From Sulfitobacter delicatus (GTDB taxonomy: Bacteria > Pseudomonadota > Alphaproteobacteria > Rhodobacterales > Rhodobacteraceae), in contig NZ_FNBP01000002.1 of the NCBI RefSeq assembly GCF_900102535.1, positions 62,001-126,000 on the forward strand: a stretch of DNA of 64,000 nucleotides, read 5' to 3'. Shown one piece after another: positions 27,918 through 36,109 of the stretch; positions within the stretch are counted from its first letter, which is position 1, and each line of letters opens with the position of its first letter. The notes beneath the pieces were generated by a model. It was not told the DNA's origin. It did no database searches and was given only the letters and a program-made list of their open reading frames with translations. A program made the translations under genes and the position numbers.

Positions 27918-29153
27918 ATGCGCCACCCGTTTAAAAGCCGACCAACCCGCCTGACCCTTTTGGCGGGCACCAGTGTGATACTGCTGGCCGGCTGCGAAGG
28001 TCAGCCGCTGGACTTTGACATGCGCAGCACCTTCGGCGACGGGTTCAGCACTGCCGAAGCCGCCCGCGGCCCGCTGGCCGAACGGCCCAAGCCGGATGCG
28101 CGCGGTGTGATCTCCTACCCAAACTATCAGGTGGCCGTGGCACAGCGCGGTGACACGCTCAAAGACGTGGCCGCCCGTGTGGGCGCAGACCGCAATGAGC
28201 TGGCGCGCTACAACGGCATCGACTTGGGCGTGCCCCTGCGTCAGGGTGAGATCATCGCCCTGCCCCGCCGCGTGGCCGAACCTGCGCCCGGTAGCACTGG
28301 CGGCAATGTCGACATCACCTCGCTTGCTGGGAACGCTATTGACCGCGTGCCCGCCACCCCCGGCGTCCAGACGCAGGGCCTGCCCCCTGCCAACACCAGC
28401 ACGCCTGCACCACAGCCCGCAGCGCCCAAGGCTAAAGAGCCTGTGCGCCACCGTGTCGAGCGCGGTGAGACAGCCTATACCGTCTCGCGGCTCTATAACG
28501 TGCCGGTCAAGGCGCTGGCCGAATGGAACGGTCTCGGCCCCGATTTCGCGATCCGCGAAGGTCAGTTCCTCTTGATCCCAGTTGAGAAACAAGCCCCGCC
28601 ACGCCAGATCACCCCCGCCGCCGCACCCGCGCCGCAGCCGGTGGAACCGGTGACCACCGCCCCCGGCGCGGGCTCCCCGACGCCGACACCGCCTTCGGCC
28701 GCCAAGCCCCTGCCGCAGGACGATACCGCGAAACCGACGCCCCCCGCCGCCGCACCTGCAGAGCCTGTTGCCGATGTCGGCAAGCCCACGGCACCGGCAA
28801 AGGCCACTAAGATGATTGCACCCGTCCAAGGCTCGATCATCCGTGAATACGCCAAAGGCAAGAACGAGGGCATCAACATCAAGGGCGCGCCCGGCGCTTC
28901 CGTCAAAGCCGCAGACGGCGGCACCGTGGCGGCGATTACCAAAAGCGCGGAAGGCATCCCGATCGTCGTGGTCCGCCATCCCAATAACCTGCTGACCGTT
29001 TATGCTAATGTCGCCGGAGTGAAGGTGGCCAAAGGTGATAGCGTCAGCCGTGGCCAGCAGATCGCTGTACTGCGCGATGGCGCAGATTCGCATGTCCACT
29101 TTGAGGTGCGCAACGGGTTTGAGAGCGTCGATCCGACGCCTTATATTCAGTAG
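27918..29153 (+). CDS. NlpD-like lipoprotein: two LysM domains and degenerate M23 domain
   Basis: About 411 residues. From ATG 27918 there is a short basic n-region and a lipobox LLAGC, so it is a lipoprotein. LysM domains follow at about 70-120 (VAQRGDTLKDVA) and 175-220 (VERGETAYTVSRLY), then a Pro/Ala-rich linker and an M23 (LytM) domain. The usual H...D of the zinc site is replaced (KNEGINIKG), while the late HVHFEV is kept, so the domain is probably inactive and works as an amidase activator in cell separation, like E. coli NlpD. ATG 27867 would add 17 residues. It is the third gene of surE-pcm-nlpD. Confidence 0.9.
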   Translation: MRHPFKSRPTRLTLLAGTSVILLAGCEGQPLDFDMRSTFGDGFSTAEAARGPLAERPKPDARGVISYPNYQVAVAQRGDTLKDVAARVGADRNELARYNGIDLGVPLRQGEIIALPRRVAEPAPGSTGGNVDITSLAGNAIDRVPATPGVQTQGLPPANTSTPAPQPAAPKAKEPVRHRVERGETAYTVSRLYNVPVKALAEWNGLGPDFAIREGQFLLIPVEKQAPPRQITPAAAPAPQPVEPVTTAPGAGSPTPTPPSAAKPLPQDDTAKPTPPAAAPAEPVADVGKPTAPAKATKMIAPVQGSIIREYAKGKNEGINIKGAPGASVKAADGGTVAAITKSAEGIPIVVVRHPNNLLTVYANVAGVKVAKGDSVSRGQQIAVLRDGADSHVHFEVRNGFESVDPTPYIQ

Positions 29154-29187
29154 GCTGATAACGAACGGGGCAGTGCTTGGCAGATCG

Positions 29188-29232
29188 CCGGGGCGCTGCC
29201 CCGGACCCCGAAGTATTTTTAGCCAAAAAGAA
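29188..29232 (+). terminator. terminator of the nlpD-like gene, repeated cassette
   Basis: Perfect 7-bp stem CCGGGGC/GCCCCGG with a GCT loop (29188-29204), then ACCCCG and AAGTATTTTTAGCCAAAAAGAA (29211-29232). The tail matches the element at 19056-19077 in 20 of 22 positions. Confidence 0.7.
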
Positions 29233-29239
29233 TGGGGGC

Positions 29240-30088
29240 TTAGCCGCCGCTGACGGTGACCCCTTTGCGGCCGGCGAGATCCACGAAATATTGCCATGCG
29301 ACGCGGCCTGAACGTGCGCCGCGGGTGGCTTGCCATTCGATCGCCTCGCTGCGCAGGGTCTCGTCGTCAATCTCTACCCCGAAGGCATCGCAATAGCCGC
29401 GGATCATCGCCAGATACTGGTCCTGATCGCAGGGGTGGAAGCCGAGCCAGAGGCCGAAACGGTCCGACAGAGACACTTTCTCTTCGACGGCTTCTGACGG
29501 GTTGATGGCACTGCCGCGCTCATTCTCGATCATGTCGCGGGGCATCAGGTGGCGGCGATTTGACGTGGCATAGAGCACCACATTGTCGGGCCGCCCTTCG
29601 ATGCCGCCATCGAGCACGGCTTTCAGTGATTTGTAGTGGGCGTCGTCATGGCCGAAGCTGAGATCGTCGCAAAACAGGATGAATCGTTGTGATGCGCCGC
29701 GCAGGAGGCTGAGCAGGCGCCCGACTGACGGCAGGTCTTCGCGCTGCAATTCCACAATCCGCAGACCTTCATGTGATGCTTGCACATCGGCGTGTATCGC
29801 TTTGACAAGGCTCGATTTCCCCATCCCGCGCGCGCCCCAGAGGAGGGCATTATTTGCTGGCAGTCCGGCAGCGAATTGACGCGTATTCGCCAAGAGCGTG
29901 TCGCGGGCGCGGTCGACGCCGATAAGCAGCGGCAGGTCAACCCGCGCCACCTGTGGCACCGGCACCAGTCGGTCAGGATCGGTATGCCAGACAAAGGCAG
30001 TGGCCGCATCGAAATCGGGAGCCGCCAGCGGCGCGGGAGACATACGTTCCAGCGCCGCGGCAATGCGATCCATTGGGTCGTCGATCAC
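29240..30088 (-). CDS. DUF815 AAA-type ATPase
   Basis: A 282-residue ATP-binding protein of the DUF815 family. Walker [10 protein letters not shown] lies at about residues 85-93, with a Walker B-like [11 protein letters not shown] near 135. The conserved [17 protein letters not shown] and [15 protein letters not shown] are family hallmarks that include the arginine finger region. The role of the family is unclear. The start is a GTG overlapping the tatC stop (GTGA) with GAGGAAG upstream, so it is the last gene of the tatABC operon. Confidence 0.88.
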   Translation of the reverse strand: MIDDPMDRIAAALERMSPAPLAAPDFDAATAFVWHTDPDRLVPVPQVARVDLPLLIGVDRARDTLLANTRQFAAGLPANNALLWGARGMGKSSLVKAIHADVQASHEGLRIVELQREDLPSVGRLLSLLRGASQRFILFCDDLSFGHDDAHYKSLKAVLDGGIEGRPDNVVLYATSNRRHLMPRDMIENERGSAINPSEAVEEKVSLSDRFGLWLGFHPCDQDQYLAMIRGYCDAFGVEIDDETLRSEAIEWQATRGARSGRVAWQYFVDLAGRKGVTVSGG

Positions 30089-30945
30089 AGCAGGTCTTCC
30101 TCATCCTCGTCATCGAAGTAGCCTTCGGCGCGCAGTTTCTCATCCCGCTTGGTTTCAACGCGGCGGACCAAGAAAATCGAAATTTCGTAGAGACCATAGA
30201 CCACGACGAAAAGGATGACTTGGGTGATGACATCCGGGGGCGTCACCAGTGCGGCGAGCACCAAAATGGCGACGACAGCGTATTTGCGCACGTTGCCGAG
30301 ACCTTCGGAACTGACCAGCCCAGCCTTGCCCATCAGGGTCAGCAGCACGGGCAGTTGGAAGCAGAGGCCAAAGGCCACGATGAATTTGATCGTAAGCGAC
30401 AGGTATTCTTGCGCGGAGCCTTGGAAAGCAATGGCGGCGATGCCGTTTTCGCCCTCTGGCCCCTCGCCCACCAGCGTGCCTGCTTGTTGGAAGCCAAGGA
30501 AGAAATCAAAGGCCAGCGGGGTCACGACGTAGAAGGCGAAGGCCGCGCCGAGGAAGAACATCACTGGCGAAGAGATCAGGAAGGGCAGAAAGGCGCCCTT
30601 TTCGTTTTTGTAGAGCCCCGGTGCCACGAAGCGCCAGAGTTGGTAGCTGATGAAGGGGAAGCCCAGCACCAAGCCGCCCAGCAGCGAGATCGAGATCGCG
30701 ACAAAGAAGCCTTCTTGCAGTTTGATCAGGATCAGTCCGCAGTCTTCTTGGCCCCGTTCGGCCATGGCCGAACACAGCGGTTCGGTCAGAAAGTTGAAAA
30801 TCGGGTTCCAGACGGTGAAACAGATCACCATGCCGATGATAAAGGCGATGACCGAGTGGATAAGCCGCGTGCGCAGCTCGGCCAGATGTTCGATCAGCGG
30901 GGCCGAGCTGTCGTCGATCTCGTCAAAGTCGTCGGAAGCGCTCAT
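30085..30945 (-). CDS. tatC: Sec-independent protein translocase TatC
   Basis: A 286-residue inner-membrane protein with six helices, the receptor for twin-arginine signal peptides. The conserved N-terminal [13 protein letters not shown], the FKVAL-like [13 protein letters not shown], and the periplasmic FRAWRF-like [17 protein letters not shown] are visible. The C-terminal tail is acidic ([10 protein letters not shown]). Gene order tatA-tatB-tatC on the minus strand, with 5 bases between tatB and tatC. Confidence 0.97.
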   Translation of the reverse strand: MSASDDFDEIDDSSAPLIEHLAELRTRLIHSVIAFIIGMVICFTVWNPIFNFLTEPLCSAMAERGQEDCGLILIKLQEGFFVAISISLLGGLVLGFPFISYQLWRFVAPGLYKNEKGAFLPFLISSPVMFFLGAAFAFYVVTPLAFDFFLGFQQAGTLVGEGPEGENGIAAIAFQGSAQEYLSLTIKFIVAFGLCFQLPVLLTLMGKAGLVSSEGLGNVRKYAVVAILVLAALVTPPDVITQVILFVVVYGLYEISIFLVRRVETKRDEKLRAEGYFDDEDEEDLL

Positions 30946-30950
30946 TTAAC

Positions 30951-31562
30951 TTACTCTTTGTTCGCGGCGGGTTTGGCGGCCGCTGGCTTCTTGGTGGCGG
31001 GCTTTTTCGCGGCAGGTTTCTTCGCAGCGGTTTTTGTGGCTGGTTTCTTGGCCGCAGGCTTTTTGGCAGCCGGTTTCTTCGCTGCCGGTTTCTTGGCAGC
31101 AGCCGGTTTGGCCGCCGGGGTCTTCGGCGTCAATTCAGCCTCAGCAGCGTCAGCCTGCGCCATCGCTTCGGCCGCTTCGCGCTGTTTGCGCTCTGCTGCC
31201 GCACGTGCCGTGTTGGCTTGGATCTTCTTGACGTCCTCAGCCTTTTGCGCGGCCAGTTTCCCGGTCTCGCTATTGGGGTCGAAGTTGGTCAGCGACTTGG
31301 TCGCGTCCTTCACTTCGTCCATGGCACTGCCAAGCGGGTTGGATGCGGTCTTGAGCGATTTGTTCAAGGAGGACGACATCTCGCGCATGCCGCTTTCATC
31401 GGCGGCATCGTTCATCGCTTGGCTGAATTCGCGCGCCATGCCCTTGGCTTTGCCCACGAACTGCCCGACGCGCCGAAACAGCACGGGCAGGTCCTTGGGG
31501 CCCACCACGATCAGGGCCACCACGCCGATGACCAAAAGCTCCGTCCAACCCAGATCGAACAT
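30951..31562 (-). CDS. tatB: Sec-independent protein translocase TatB
   Basis: A 203-residue TatB: one N-terminal membrane helix ([17 protein letters not shown], residues 6-22) with the Gly-Pro hinge, an amphipathic helix ([17 protein letters not shown]) and a long tail. The tail ends in a run of Lys/Ala/Pro repeats (about residues 147-203), longer than in E. coli TatB. It works with TatC to bind twin-arginine precursors. Four bases separate it from tatA. Confidence 0.95.
   Translation of the reverse strand: MFDLGWTELLVIGVVALIVVGPKDLPVLFRRVGQFVGKAKGMAREFSQAMNDAADESGMREMSSSLNKSLKTASNPLGSAMDEVKDATKSLTNFDPNSETGKLAAQKAEDVKKIQANTARAAAERKQREAAEAMAQADAAEAELTPKTPAAKPAAAKKPAAKKPAAKKPAAKKPATKTAAKKPAAKKPATKKPAAAKPAANKE
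30954..31124 (-). repeat. coding repeat in tatB (KPAAKK-type units)
   Basis: Roughly 57 codons made of near-perfect repeats of [11 protein letters not shown], with a few Thr, broken only by KTA and AAAK. The low-complexity DNA is prone to slippage, so the number of units may vary between strains. Confidence 0.8.
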
Positions 31563-31566
31563 GCGG

Positions 31567-31836
31567 TTACACCCGGTCTTTGTCGGTCTTCAGGTCTGTG
31601 CGCGGATGCGTGCCTTGGTCGGTGTGCTCGGGCAGGTCAGCGTGGTGTACTTCGTCGACATGTTTGATGTCGTCGCTGTGCTTGGTTTCTTCCTCGCCTT
31701 CGCTGATGCCCTTTTTGAAGCTGGTGATGCCCTTGCCGACTTCGCCCATCAGCGAAGAAATCTTGCCACGGCCAAAAAGCACCAGCACGACAACTGCGAT
31801 CAGCAGCAGGCCCGGCAGTCCGATATTGTTCAACAT
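31567..31836 (-). CDS. tatA: Sec-independent protein translocase TatA
   Basis: An 89-residue TatA: a membrane helix ([17 protein letters not shown]), the Phe-Gly hinge, then an amphipathic helix ([19 protein letters not shown]) and an acidic, His-rich tail. TatA multimers form the translocation path. The start at 31836 follows GGGAGAA. First gene of tatA-tatB-tatC-DUF815; its promoter lies in the 171-base gap shared with the divergent WYL regulator. Confidence 0.95.
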   Translation of the reverse strand: MLNNIGLPGLLLIAVVVLVLFGRGKISSLMGEVGKGITSFKKGISEGEEETKHSDDIKHVDEVHHADLPEHTDQGTHPRTDLKTDKDRV

Positions 31837-31982
31837 GTCTGTTCTCCCATCATGTTTGGCGCGCGTGCAGGCGCACCGATTTTGTCTGTGATAGCGGCAT
31901 GGCCGGGTGGCATGAAGGGGCAAAGCGGTTGGGACCGTGGAACTCGGGGACGCAATGCGCAGATTTTGCGGGTGCAGAATCT

Positions 31983-32006
31983 CTCCTGACGTGTTTTTGT
32001 CAGGAG
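31983..32006. promoter_or_regulatory. inverted repeat covering the ribosome site of the WYL regulator
   Basis: CTCCTGAC/GTCAGGAG, a perfect 8-bp inverted repeat around an 8-base T-rich spacer. Its right arm holds the AGGAG just before the ATG at 32008. It could be a self-operator (TGAC...GTCA form) or an RNA hairpin that hides the ribosome site. Confidence 0.45.
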
Positions 32007-32007
32007 C

Positions 32008-32667
32008 ATGAAAGAGAATAGGCATAGAGATCGTTTGGTCGCGCTGATCGATATTCTGCGGGACGGGCAGTTGCATCGGGCGGAGGATCTGGCCCAGCGG
32101 TTTGATGTGTCGGTGCGCACGATCTACCGCGATATGGACAAGCTGATTGCCTCGGGGGTGCCGGTAGCCGGGACGCGGGGCGAAGGCTATCGCGTAACAC
32201 CGGCGATCACCCTGCCCCCGTTGAGCTTGACCCCCGCCGAGTTGGAGGCGCTGAACCTCGGCCTTGCCGTTGCAGCAGAGGTGGGGGATCGGGACTTGCA
32301 GGGCGCGGCGGAGACTTTGGCCGCGAAGTTCGACGCGGTTTTGCCTGCCGAGACGATTGCAGAGGGTGCGGCGTGGCAGCAGGCGCTTCAGACGCGGGGC
32401 AAAGCGACGCGGGTTTTTGCCCATCTGCCCGTGCTGCGCGCCGCGATACAGGCGCGGCAGAAACTGCGGATCGGGGTTGTGGGTGAAGTGGCAAAGGTGG
32501 TGCGTCCGCTGAAAGTAGAGAACTGGGGGCGGTTTTGGCTGCTGATGGGCTGGTCTGAAGACGCAGGTTTTACCACCTACCCGCTCGACCAGATTGAAAG
32601 CGCCGAAGCGCTGCCAGAACTCTTTGTCGACGAAGACGGCAAAACCCTTGCCGACTACCGCCCCTAG
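32008..32667 (+). CDS. WYL-domain helix-turn-helix transcriptional regulator (YafY-type)
   Basis: A 219-residue regulator: an N-terminal DeoR-like HTH (residues about 8-60, [21 protein letters not shown]) and a C-terminal WYL-type ligand domain. The WYL triplet itself is degenerate (WLL in GRFWLLMGW). Such proteins sense small ligands or nucleic acids. It is divergent from tatA, has a perfect inverted repeat over its own ribosome site, and no obvious target gene next to it. The spacing of AGGAG to ATG is only one base, so a slightly later start is possible. Confidence 0.85.
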   Translation: MKENRHRDRLVALIDILRDGQLHRAEDLAQRFDVSVRTIYRDMDKLIASGVPVAGTRGEGYRVTPAITLPPLSLTPAELEALNLGLAVAAEVGDRDLQGAAETLAAKFDAVLPAETIAEGAAWQQALQTRGKATRVFAHLPVLRAAIQARQKLRIGVVGEVAKVVRPLKVENWGRFWLLMGWSEDAGFTTYPLDQIESAEALPELFVDEDGKTLADYRP

Positions 32668-32696
32668 CGCGGAATCAAGGCCGCAGGCCGCCGCGC

Positions 32697-32729
32697 AGCG
32701 CCAGACCGCCCGCACGGGCTGGCGCTTTT
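32697..32729 (+). terminator. rho-independent terminator of the WYL regulator gene
   Basis: Stem AGCGCCAG/CTGGCGCT with an inner CCCG/CGGG pairing in the loop region, followed by TTTT; 30 bases after the stop codon. Confidence 0.75.
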
Positions 32730-32831
32730 GCTACTGTGCGGGCGGCTTGAGAGATTCGCCTAAGAGCAGCGACGATAAACTGCCAAACTGTAAGGTCTAG
32801 AGCGCCATCCCGCGGTCTGGCGCCGCCCGGC

Positions 32832-33188
32832 TCAGCGCTTCAACTGCCAGCCCGTTTGCGGCGGTAAAAACGCTTCAACACTGGCCTGCGCCACCACGAT
32901 CACATCCTGCCCGGTCGGGACGTTCAGCCCGCCCTTCACCGCACGCACCTCGGCCCGGCCCCGTGGCAGTTTGGCCACCAGCGCATCGACATCAACCTTC
33001 TCGGGTTCCTGTACCGCCACGGTGACCTGCACGCGCATCTGATCCGGCGTCACATCAAGCGCGCCAAAGAGCGGCAGCGAGGAATGGCGCAGGGCGTCCT
33101 CAATCGCGCGGGCGCAGGCTTTGGTATAATCCATGCCGTGCAGATCATTGCCCATGCCCATCTCGATCATGATGCGTTGTTCAGCCAT
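32832..33188 (-). CDS. Lin0512 family protein (second of two)
   Basis: A 118-residue protein of the Lin0512 family: IMIEMGMGNDLHGMDYTKAC at the start, RAIEDALRHSSLPLF, and a C-terminal GGLNVPTGQDVIVVAQASVE. It is a paralogue of the gene just upstream, with the same layout and about the same length. The start at 33188 follows TGGAG and overlaps the first copy by 8 bases. The two may form a heterodimer. The family has no known function. Confidence 0.82.
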   Translation of the reverse strand: MAEQRIMIEMGMGNDLHGMDYTKACARAIEDALRHSSLPLFGALDVTPDQMRVQVTVAVQEPEKVDVDALVAKLPRGRAEVRAVKGGLNVPTGQDVIVVAQASVEAFLPPQTGWQLKR

Positions 33189-33531
33189 CGGCGCGCTCCA
33201 TGTCAAAGCCGACCGATAGCGCTACGTTTGCCATGACCGTCGGGTTGCCCGCGCCCTCGGGCCGCGGCACGTCAAGGCCGCCGTGGTGCAGATTGACCGT
33301 CACCTCGCCATAGGGAAAGACCGCACGCAGCGCCTCGGCGTCGACCAAATCGGGGCGCTGCACGCCGACGTCCAGCGTGATCCGCATGTCGGATTTATCG
33401 AAGCCAAAGAGCTCGGCCAGATTGATCGAATTATGCCAGAGCGCATCCTGCACGGCGCGTTTGGCGGCCTCAGTATAATCGGCCCGGCGCAGGGACGAGC
33501 CCATGCCAAATTCCACCATCAACGGGGTCAT
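33181..33531 (-). CDS. Lin0512 family protein (first of two)
   Basis: A 116-residue Lin0512-family protein: LMVEFGMGSSLRRADYTEAA, RAVQDALWHNSINLAELFG, and HHGGLDVPRPEGAGNPTVMAN. It overlaps the ABC ATPase stop at ATGA and the second Lin0512 gene by 8 bases, so the three are translated as one coupled set. Function unknown; see the neighbouring ATPase for the only contextual hint. Confidence 0.82.
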   Translation of the reverse strand: MTPLMVEFGMGSSLRRADYTEAAKRAVQDALWHNSINLAELFGFDKSDMRITLDVGVQRPDLVDAEALRAVFPYGEVTVNLHHGGLDVPRPEGAGNPTVMANVALSVGFDMERADG

Positions 33532-34616
33532 GGCTTCACCGGAAAGACAAAACAGCGGTCGCGGCGCACGGTGAGCCACATGACGGCGCCGGGCTGCGGC
33601 AGAAAGACATTGGGCACGGTCGCACGGAGCCGCGAGCCGTCTTGATCGAGCACAAATTCCACAAGGCTTTCATTGCCCATAAAACGCGCCCGTTCGACCA
33701 CCGCGCGCGCCGGGGTGCCATCGGTCGAGGTCGGGCGCGGGCCTTTGCCGGCACGGTCAAAGTCGATCCGCAGGTGCTGGGGGCGGAACACGATATTCAC
33801 CTTAGTCCCATCCGGCAGACCGGGGGCAAGAAACTCGCCAAAAACTGTTTCGGCCAGCGCACCGTTCACCGTGGCATCCAGCACATTGGCATCGCTGAAG
33901 AAGGCGACCGAGGCGCGGTCCACGGGGCGGGTATAGACGTTGTAAGGCGCACCTTGCTGGACGATCTTGCCGTCGCGCATCAGCGCAATTTCATCGGCCA
34001 TGCGCATCGCCTCATCGGGCTCATGGGTGACCAGCAGCACGGCGGTGTCTTCTTCTTTCAGGATGCTCAGCGTCTCGTCCCGGATGCCGTCGCGCAGGCG
34101 GTTGTCGAGACCGGAAAACGGCTCGTCCATCAGCATAATGCGCGGCTGCGGGGCCAGCGCGCGGGCCAGCGCCACACGCTGCTGCTCGCCGCCCGAAAGT
34201 TGATGCGGGTAGCCGTCGATATAGCGCAGCAGGTCCACGCGTTTGAGAAGTTCCTCAATGCGCGCCCGCTTTTCGGCCTTGGTGCCCTTTTTCAGGCCAA
34301 AGCCCACATTGTCAGCCACGCTGAGATGCGGGAAGAGCGCAAAGTCTTGAAACATCAGGCCAATCTCGCGCCGCTCGGGCGGTACGCGAAAGACCGTGTC
34401 GCAGATCAGCTTGCCGTCGACATGGATCGTGCCGCTGTCTTGCATCTCGACTCCCGCGATCATCCGCAGGGTGGTGGATTTGCCGCAGCCCGAGGGGCCC
34501 AGCAGGCAGGTCACCTGCCCCGGCATGATCTGCAAAGACACGTCATCGACCACCTGCCGCCCGCCATAGCTGCGGCGCAGGTTCTTGATTTCCAGTCGGG
34601 GGGTGGGGTCACTCAT
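33528..34616 (-). CDS. ABC transporter ATP-binding protein (FbpC/PotA-like)
   Basis: A 362-residue importer-type ATPase: Walker A GPSGCGKST (about 39-47), Q-loop QDFALFPHLS, signature LSGGEQQRVALARAL, Walker B RIMLMDEPFSGLD and H-loop TH, then a C-terminal TOBE-like regulatory domain from about residue 240. It resembles ferric iron or polyamine/thiamine importers. No permease or binding-protein gene is nearby; instead it is coupled to two Lin0512 genes, and a sodium symporter gene lies 42 bases upstream. It may serve a permease elsewhere or work in a different way. Confidence 0.92.
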   Translation of the reverse strand: MSDPTPRLEIKNLRRSYGGRQVVDDVSLQIMPGQVTCLLGPSGCGKSTTLRMIAGVEMQDSGTIHVDGKLICDTVFRVPPERREIGLMFQDFALFPHLSVADNVGFGLKKGTKAEKRARIEELLKRVDLLRYIDGYPHQLSGGEQQRVALARALAPQPRIMLMDEPFSGLDNRLRDGIRDETLSILKEEDTAVLLVTHEPDEAMRMADEIALMRDGKIVQQGAPYNVYTRPVDRASVAFFSDANVLDATVNGALAETVFGEFLAPGLPDGTKVNIVFRPQHLRIDFDRAGKGPRPTSTDGTPARAVVERARFMGNESLVEFVLDQDGSRLRATVPNVFLPQPGAVMWLTVRRDRCFVFPVKP

Positions 34617-34658
34617 GAAAGCTGCCGGTATCCGATTAAATCGCTCGGAAACCAGCTA

Positions 34659-36017
34659 TCAGCCCCGCCGCGCCCCCGCAAGCACCGCCGCGAAACCGGC
34701 GGCGAGGACCATGAGGCAGATCACCAAAAGCTGCTCGTATTTATGCCCCTCGGGCAGCAGCGTCGCCACGCTGGGCCAACCGCGCGCGAAATAGAGCGCC
34801 GCGCCCAGCAGGGCCGCGCCAAAGGCCACGAGATAGCTCCAGACCGCCACGCGCCGCCCGGCAATCAGCCCGACCAGCAGCACCGGGGTCAAAAACATCG
34901 AGGCCGTGCCGCTGACCGCCACGGCGTCAAAGAGCGTCGCGTTGCCCCAAAGCGTCAGCAGTGCGCCCAAGATCATGAACCCCGCCATCACCAGCCGCCC
35001 CCCGCGCAGGCTGCGCGGAGCGATGCGCCATTCCTCGACCATCAGCCGCGCCGCCGAGGCCAGTGCGCTGTCCAGCGTCGAGAGCGCCGAGACCAGCAGC
35101 GACAGCATCAGCGCCACAAAAATCCAGCCCGGGAACATCAGCGCCCATGTGCCGATCAACTCGCCTTCATAGGCGGCCCCGGTGAGGCTGCCTTGAATGC
35201 CGAAAAAGCCGAAGCCGATGATGCAGAGCGTCGAAATCCAAAACGCGTGTAGGAAGGAGGCGCGGGTCGTGGCCTCGTCCGCGAGAAATCCACGGTCCAT
35301 CATCACCGGGTCATGCGCGGGGTAGGAAAACACCTGCAAGAGCGCCACGACCAGCAGCACCCAACCACTGTAAGGCCCCGAAACGCCGGGCGCGCTCAGC
35401 ACCGCGCCAAGCTCAAAGCCGGGGCTCAGCAGCAGCGCCCCAAGTGCCAGACCAAAGACCACCAGAAACACCAGCATCTGCACCACATCTGTGCGCAGCG
35501 CCGCCGAGAGCCCGCCCCAAGCCGAATAGCCAAAGCCGAGTGTCGCCACCACCAGCACCGCCAGCGTGCCGGACCCGGGCCAGACCGCCTCAAAAATCAG
35601 CGCCACAACCAGCAAGTTGGCAAAGACCTCGGACAAGAGCCGCAGCGCGATGACGAGGTTATAGGCCCCCGTCCCCGCGCCCCCGAACTGCCCGCGCAGC
35701 CAGTCCTGCACCGAGCGCGCCCCGCCCCGGCGCAGATGGCCGACGATAAAACCACCCGTCAGGAAAGACCCGTAATAGGCCGCATAGGCCAACGTGCCCG
35801 CGATGCCGTAGAAATAGCCCAAGATCGCCGCGTTCATTAGGCTGCGGGCGAAAATCCATGTGGTGACTTGGCTCAGCACCAGCACCCAAAGCCCCGGCGC
35901 GCGGCCAGCGACATTGGTCCCGCCAAAGAACCCCTCAACGGTAGCGCGTCGCGGGGCGACCAGCAGGCTGGCGAGGATGACAGCGGCGAAGAGGATAATC
36001 AAAACGGTGGTTTGCAA
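34659..36017 (-). CDS. sodium:solute symporter family protein
   Basis: A 452-residue membrane protein with about 12 to 13 helices, of the SSS family (LeuT-like fold) that imports solutes with sodium. Supporting segments are the N-terminal LVAPRRATVEGFFGG, the conserved GFGYSAWGGLSAALRTDVVQ (a G.W.....TD..Q pattern near helix 5) and SALSTLDSALASAARL, close to the sodium site in helix 8. The start is TTG with GAAAGG upstream. The solute is unknown. The same strand continues to the ABC ATPase. Confidence 0.87.
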   Translation of the reverse strand: MQTTVLIILFAAVILASLLVAPRRATVEGFFGGTNVAGRAPGLWVLVLSQVTTWIFARSLMNAAILGYFYGIAGTLAYAAYYGSFLTGGFIVGHLRRGGARSVQDWLRGQFGGAGTGAYNLVIALRLLSEVFANLLVVALIFEAVWPGSGTLAVLVVATLGFGYSAWGGLSAALRTDVVQMLVFLVVFGLALGALLLSPGFELGAVLSAPGVSGPYSGWVLLVVALLQVFSYPAHDPVMMDRGFLADEATTRASFLHAFWISTLCIIGFGFFGIQGSLTGAAYEGELIGTWALMFPGWIFVALMLSLLVSALSTLDSALASAARLMVEEWRIAPRSLRGGRLVMAGFMILGALLTLWGNATLFDAVAVSGTASMFLTPVLLVGLIAGRRVAVWSYLVAFGAALLGAALYFARGWPSVATLLPEGHKYEQLLVICLMVLAAGFAAVLAGARRG

Positions 36018-36109
36018 GGGCGTGGACCTTTCTCAGCGGGTCCTCAAGCGTTAGCCGCCGCACCCGCAGCAGGCCAGTGCTGAAACCTGTGCTGGCAGAA
36101 ACGTGACCG

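Noticed and set aside
29953-31989. A 678-codon plus-strand frame opposite the tat operon
   Set aside because: It spans three well-supported minus-strand genes (tatC, tatB, tatA) and mirrors the tatB repeats.
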